Shown: in pieces, positions 31,947 through 36,240 of the stretch
Layout: every line of letters begins with the position of its first letter
Numbering within the stretch: position 1 is the first letter of the stretch
Origin: Brevundimonas sp. UBA2388
GTDB taxonomy: Bacteria; Pseudomonadota; Alphaproteobacteria; Caulobacterales; Caulobacteraceae
NCBI GenBank assembly: GCA_002343425.1
Contig: DDSO01000111.1
Location: forward strand, 12,525-48,764
Length of the DNA: 36,240 nucleotides
Reading direction: 5' to 3'
Position numbers and translations under genes: made by a program
The notes under the pieces: model-generated
Seen by the model: the letters and a program-made list of their open reading frames with translations, nothing else
Told to the model about the DNA's origin: nothing
Database searches by the model: none

Positions 31947-34900
31947 ATGAGCCATACCCTCGATCGTCTCGCATTCTTCACGCGCAAGACCGAACTGTTC
32001 TCCGACCGCCACGGCGTCATGAACGACGACGACCGCAGCTGGGAGGAGGCGTACCGGGACCGCTGGCGTCACGACAAGATCGTGCGCTCGACCCACGGCG
32101 TGAACTGCACCGGCTCCTGCTCGTGGAAGATCTACGTCAAGGGCGGAATCGTCACCTGGGAGACCCAGCAGACCGACTATCCCCGTACCCGGCCGGACCT
32201 TCCCAACCACGAGCCGCGCGGCTGCGCCCGTGGGGCCAGCTACAGCTGGTATCTCTATTCGGCCAACCGGGTGAAATATCCGCTGGTGCGCTCCCGTCTG
32301 CTGCGGGTGTGGCGCAAGGCGCGCGAAACCATGGAGCCGGTCGCGGCCTGGGCCTCGATCCAGAACGATCCCGCCGCTCGCAAGTCCTACACCAGCATGC
32401 GCGGGGCCGGCGGCTTTGTGCGGGGCACCTGGGACGAGATCACCGAGATCATCGCCGCGGCCAACGCCCATACGGTCAAACGCTGGGGCCCCGATCGCGT
32501 GTTCGGCTTCTCGCCGATCCCGGCCATGTCGATGATCTCCTACGCCGCCGGTGCCCGCTATCTGCAGCTGCTAGGCGGGGTAACCGGCTCCTTCTACGAC
32601 TGGTACTGCGACCTGCCGCCCGCCTCGCCCCAGACCTGGGGTGAGCAGACCGACGTGGCCGAGAGCGCCGACTGGTACAACTCCAGCTTCATGCTGTTGT
32701 GGGGCTCCAACGTTCCGCAGACCCGCACGCCGGACGCCCATTTCTACACCGAGGCCCGCTACCGCGGCGCCAAGTCCGTCGTCATCTGCCCCGATTATTC
32801 GGAAGCCTCGAAATTCTCGGACCTGTGGCTGCCGGTCAAACAAGGGACCGACGCGGCCTTGGCCATGGCCTTCGGTCACGTGATCCTCAAGGAGTATCAC
32901 GTCGACAAGCAGGTCCCGTATTTCCGCGACTACCTGCGCCAGTACAGCGACCTTCCCATGCTGGTCCGCCTGGTCCCCCAGGAGGGCGGCTATGTGCCCG
33001 AACGCCTGGTGCGGGCGTCGGATTTCGTCGGCGACCTCGAACAGGCCAACAACTCCGACTGGAAGACCGTCGCCATCGACGAGGCCACCGGCGAGATCGT
33101 CGTGCCCAACGGCTCGATCGGCTTTCGCTGGGGCGAGGACGGCCGCTGGAACCTTGAAGAGCGGGACGCCACTGGTCGCGAGACCACGCTGAAGCTCGGC
33201 CTCAAGGACGTGCATGACGAAGTGGCCGGCGTCCGCTTCCCCTATTTCGCCAATACCGCCAGCAATGGCTTCGCCTCCACAGACCACCCCGATGTCCTGA
33301 CCCGCAACGTGCCGGTCCGGCGCGTGATGCTGAAGGACGGCGAGGCGCTGGTGGCCTGCGTCTACGACCTGTTCCTGGCCAATTACGGCGTCGACCAGGG
33401 TTTCGGCGGCGATTGCATGCCGGAGTCGTTCGACGACCTGCAGCCCTATTCGCCGGCCTGGGCCGAGGCCATCACCTCGGTCCCGCGCGATCAGATCATC
33501 GCCACGGCTCGCGGCTTCGCCACCAACGCCGAAAAGACCAACGGCAAGTCGATGGTGATCATCGGCGCGGCGATGAACCACTGGTTCCACATGGACATGA
33601 ACTACCGCGGCGTCATCAACATGCTGGTGATGTGCGGTTGCGTAGGCCAGTCCGGAGGCGGCTGGGCCCACTATGTCGGACAGGAGAAACTACGGCCTCA
33701 AACCGGCTGGGCTCCCCTGGCCTTCGCCACCGACTGGATCCGTCCGCCCCGCCAGCAGAACTCGACCTCGTTCTTCTACGCCCACTCCGACCAGTGGCGT
33801 TACGAGACCGTCGGCATCGAGGAACTGTTGTCGCCCACGGCTCCCGCGGGGCCGTGGAAGGCCTCGATGATCGACTTCAACGTCCGGGCCGAGCGGATGG
33901 GCTGGCTGCCCTCCGCCCCGGCGCTGAAGACCAATTCGCTGGATGTGGCCAAGGCGGCTGAAGCGGCCGGAGTCGACCCCAAGGCCTACACGCTGGATGG
34001 GCTGAAGGACCGCTCGATCGAACTGTCCTGCATGGACCCCGATGACCCGGCCAACTGGCCACGCAATATGTTCATCTGGCGTTCGAACCTGTTGGGCTCC
34101 TCGGGGAAGGGCCACGAGTATTTCCTTAAACACCTGCTCGGCGCCTCGCACGGCGTCCAGGGCAAGGATCTGGGCCAGACCGGTCAGGTGAAGCCCGTCG
34201 ACGTGGTCTGGCACGACGACGCGCCGGAGGGGAAACTCGACCTGCTGGTGACCCTCGATTTCCGCATGTCGACCACGGCAGTCTATTCCGACATCGTTCT
34301 GCCGACCGCCACCTGGTACGAGAAGAACGACCTCAACACATCCGACATGCACCCCTTCATCCACCCGCTATCCGCGGCTGTGGATCCGGCCTGGGAATCG
34401 AAATCGGACTGGCAGATCTTCAAGGCCATCGCCAAGAAATTCTCGGCTGTCGCTCCGGAGGTCCTCGGCATCGAGAAGGACGTTGTCCTTACGCCGATGC
34501 AGCACGACAGTCCCGCTGAGATGGCCCAGCCTTTCGAGGTGAAGGACTGGTATCTCGGCGAGTGCGAGGCGATCCCGGGCAAGACCATGCCGCAGATCAC
34601 CGTGGTCGAGCGCGACTATCCCAACCTCTACAAGCAGTTCACGGCGCTCGGGCCACTGCTCGACAAGGTCGGCAACGGCGGCAAGGGCCTGGCCTGGAAG
34701 ACCGGTCATGAGGTCGATCTGCTGCGCGAGTTGAACGGCGCCGTGCTCGAGCCCGGCCTGACCGAGGGCATGCCCAGCATCGATACCGACATTGACGCCT
34801 GCGAGACCATCCTGATGCTGGCGCCGGAGACCAACGGTGAGGTCGCGGTCAAGGCCTGGGAGGCGCTGGAGAAACAAACCGGTCGCGAGCACGCCCACCT

Positions 34901-35678
34901 GGCCCTGCCCAAGGAGGACGAGAAGATCCGCTTCCGCGATCTGCTCGCCCAGCCGCGCAAGATCATCTCATCGCCCATCTGGTCGGGCATTGAGAGCGAG
35001 AAGGTCTGCTACACCGCCGGCTACACTAATGTGCATGAGCTGATCCCCTGGCGGACGCTCACCGGCCGCCAGCAGCTCTACCAGGATCACCTGTGGATGC
35101 GGGCGTTCGGCGAGGCGCTGTGCGTCTACAAGCCGCCGATCGACCTGAAGACGACGCATGTGAAGGGCCTCAAGCCCAACGGCGAGACCGAGATCGTCCT
35201 CAACTTCATCACCCCGCACCAGAAGTGGGGCATTCACTCCACCTATTCCGATAACCTCCTGATGCTGACGCTCAACCGCGGCGGGCCGGTGGTCTGGATC
35301 TCGGAGACGGACGCCCGCAAGGCCGGTATCGTCGACAACGACTGGATCGAGGTTTTCAACGCCAACGGGGCCCTGACGGCCCGGGCCGTAGTCTCCCAGC
35401 GGATCCGTGAAGGCACGACCTTCATGTACCACGCCCAGGAGAAGATCGTGAACACGCCGGGGTCGGAGATCACCGGCCGGCGCGGCGGCATCCATAACTC
35501 GGTCACCCGCACCGTGCTCAAGCCGACCCACATGATCGGCGGCTACGCCCAGCTGTCCTACGGCTTCAACTACTACGGAACCGTGGGCTCGAACCGGGAC
35601 GAGTTCATCGTTCTGCGCAAGATGAAAACGGTCGATTGGCTTGATGAGCCGCTCGAGCACAAGGAGTTCGGCCAATGA
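31947..35678 (+). CDS. narG: Respiratory nitrate reductase alpha subunit
   Basis: Catalytic Mo-bisMGD subunit of the membrane-bound nitrate reductase, reducing nitrate to nitrite on the cytoplasmic side with electrons from quinol through NarI and NarH. The 1243-aa length is normal. The FS0 iron-sulfur ligands H50, C54, C58 and C93 are present (STHGVNCTGSCSW, PRGCARGASYSW), and D222 in FYDWYCDLPPASPQTWGEQT is the molybdenum ligand. Further signatures are VICPDYSEASKFSDLWLPVK, GAAMNHWFHMDMNYRGVIN, YSDIVLPTATWYEKNDLNTS and GINSV-like NSVTRTVLKPTHMIGGYAQL. It starts 2 bp after narK2 and overlaps narH by 4 nt. It needs the products of the mod and moa/moe genes in this window. Confidence 0.97.
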   Translation: MSHTLDRLAFFTRKTELFSDRHGVMNDDDRSWEEAYRDRWRHDKIVRSTHGVNCTGSCSWKIYVKGGIVTWETQQTDYPRTRPDLPNHEPRGCARGASYSWYLYSANRVKYPLVRSRLLRVWRKARETMEPVAAWASIQNDPAARKSYTSMRGAGGFVRGTWDEITEIIAAANAHTVKRWGPDRVFGFSPIPAMSMISYAAGARYLQLLGGVTGSFYDWYCDLPPASPQTWGEQTDVAESADWYNSSFMLLWGSNVPQTRTPDAHFYTEARYRGAKSVVICPDYSEASKFSDLWLPVKQGTDAALAMAFGHVILKEYHVDKQVPYFRDYLRQYSDLPMLVRLVPQEGGYVPERLVRASDFVGDLEQANNSDWKTVAIDEATGEIVVPNGSIGFRWGEDGRWNLEERDATGRETTLKLGLKDVHDEVAGVRFPYFANTASNGFASTDHPDVLTRNVPVRRVMLKDGEALVACVYDLFLANYGVDQGFGGDCMPESFDDLQPYSPAWAEAITSVPRDQIIATARGFATNAEKTNGKSMVIIGAAMNHWFHMDMNYRGVINMLVMCGCVGQSGGGWAHYVGQEKLRPQTGWAPLAFATDWIRPPRQQNSTSFFYAHSDQWRYETVGIEELLSPTAPAGPWKASMIDFNVRAERMGWLPSAPALKTNSLDVAKAAEAAGVDPKAYTLDGLKDRSIELSCMDPDDPANWPRNMFIWRSNLLGSSGKGHEYFLKHLLGASHGVQGKDLGQTGQVKPVDVVWHDDAPEGKLDLLVTLDFRMSTTAVYSDIVLPTATWYEKNDLNTSDMHPFIHPLSAAVDPAWESKSDWQIFKAIAKKFSAVAPEVLGIEKDVVLTPMQHDSPAEMAQPFEVKDWYLGECEAIPGKTMPQITVVERDYPNLYKQFTALGPLLDKVGNGGKGLAWKTGHEVDLLRELNGAVLEPGLTEGMPSIDTDIDACETILMLAPETNGEVAVKAWEALEKQTGREHAHLALPKEDEKIRFRDLLAQPRKIISSPIWSGIESEKVCYTAGYTNVHELIPWRTLTGRQQLYQDHLWMRAFGEALCVYKPPIDLKTTHVKGLKPNGETEIVLNFITPHQKWGIHSTYSDNLLMLTLNRGGPVVWISETDARKAGIVDNDWIEVFNANGALTARAVVSQRIREGTTFMYHAQEKIVNTPGSEITGRRGGIHNSVTRTVLKPTHMIGGYAQLSYGFNYYGTVGSNRDEFIVLRKMKTVDWLDEPLEHKEFGQ

Positions 35679-36240
35679 AGATCCGTGCACAGATCGGCAT
35701 GGTGCTGAACCTCGACAAATGCATCGGCTGTCACACCTGTTCGGTGACCTGCAAGAACGTCTGGACCAGCCGCAAGGGCGTCGAATACGCCTGGTTCAAC
35801 AACGTCGAGACCAAGCCGGGCATCGGCTATCCCAAGGAGTGGGAGAACCAGAAAAAATGGAACGGCGGCTGGCGGCGCAAGGCCAACGGCAAGATAGAGC
35901 CGCGCATGGGCGCCAAATGGCGCATCCTGGCCAAGATCTTCGCCAACCCCGACCTGCCAGAGATCGACGACTATTACGAACCTTTCGACTTCGACTACGG
36001 TCACCTGCAGACGGCGCCGGAGATGAAGCATTTCCCCACCGCCCGGCCGCGTTCGCAGATCACCGGCAAGCGGATGGAGAAGATCGAATGGGGCCCCAAC
36101 TGGGAGGAAATCCTCGGTGGGGAGTTCGCCAAACGGTCTGAGGACGCCAATTTCGAGGGCATCCAGAAGGAGATCTACGGCCAGTTCGAAAACACCTTCA
36201 TGATGTACCTGCCGAGGCTGTGCGAGCACTGCCTCAACCC
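35675..36240 (+). CDS. narH: Respiratory nitrate reductase beta subunit, N-terminal part (truncated by window edge)
   Basis: Iron-sulfur electron-transfer subunit linking NarI to NarG. The first 188 residues are in the window. They include the first cluster motif LDKCIGCHTCSVTCKNVW with C16, C19, C22 and C26, the long NarH-specific insert (TRYPKEW-like GIGYPKEWENQKKWNGGW), and the start of the second cysteine set RLCEHCLN with C183 and C186. AAGGAG at 35661-35666 is 8 nt before the ATG, which overlaps the narG stop. narJ and narI are expected just beyond the edge. Confidence 0.96.
   Translation, partial: MKIRAQIGMVLNLDKCIGCHTCSVTCKNVWTSRKGVEYAWFNNVETKPGIGYPKEWENQKKWNGGWRRKANGKIEPRMGAKWRILAKIFANPDLPEIDDYYEPFDFDYGHLQTAPEMKHFPTARPRSQITGKRMEKIEWGPNWEEILGGEFAKRSEDANFEGIQKEIYGQFENTFMMYLPRLCEHCLN

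Noticed and set aside
31947..35678. Long minus-strand frames opposite narG (up to 366 aa)
   Set aside because: They are antisense shadows of a fully recognisable NarG and have no family features of their own.

Overview
The window is GC-rich chromosomal DNA with dense, overlapping, proteobacterial genes. Split methylmalonyl-CoA mutase, MucR- and DUF6455-type proteins, a UbiT/U/V set and the form of the molybdenum and nitrate genes point to an alphaproteobacterium, most likely Caulobacterales and Brevundimonas-like. That taxon is an inference from gene content; no rRNA or marker gene is present.

Left flank (1-3.1 kb): the 5' part of mutB and all of mutA (B12-dependent methylmalonyl-CoA mutase, minus strand), a Nu-class-like glutathione S-transferase and a small unknown protein.

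Integrated element (about 3.1-9.6 kb or further): a 3' fragment of a tRNA-Val(GAC) gene on the minus strand is followed at once by a P4-type tyrosine integrase. A cassette of mostly unrecognised plus-strand genes follows: a 239-aa unknown, an AlpA/excisionase-like helix-turn-helix protein, unknowns of 114 and 377 aa, an extended MucR-like regulator, and unknowns of 53 and 241 aa. A gene-poor stretch with an AT-rich dyad and 23-bp tandem repeats (9.5-10.1 kb) may be its right edge, but no intact tRNA-Val or second att copy was found by eye, so the right boundary is open.

Anaerobic respiration cluster (about 10.1-36.2 kb, running off the end): a DUF6455 gene; a small protein often labelled 'ribonucleotide reductase'; a DauA-like FAD oxidase; a PLP-dependent group II decarboxylase; the molybdenum cofactor operon moaD-moaE-moaB-moaC-moeA; ric/ytfE for iron-sulfur repair; a five-gene run nrdJ-ubiT-ubiU-ubiV-chorismate-mutase-like; nnrS; molybdate transporter genes modABC; moaA behind a Moco riboswitch; a Crp/Fnr regulator lacking FNR-type cysteines; two narK transporters; narG; and the start of narH.

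These genes form one programme. ModABC imports molybdate, MoaA-E and MoeA build the cofactor for NarG, NarK1/K2 move nitrate and nitrite, NrdJ makes deoxynucleotides without oxygen, UbiT/U/V make ubiquinone without oxygen, and Ric and NnrS deal with nitric oxide damage. Four FNR/DNR-type boxes (TTGAY-N4-RTCAA) lie in the three divergent intergenic regions that head these transcription units. A recurring local feature is that all four convergent gene pairs end inside a shared inverted repeat that contains both stop codons. The most speculative lead is the small AroQ-fold protein at the end of the ubiTUV run: its active-site pattern looks more like a PchB-type lyase than a classical chorismate mutase.
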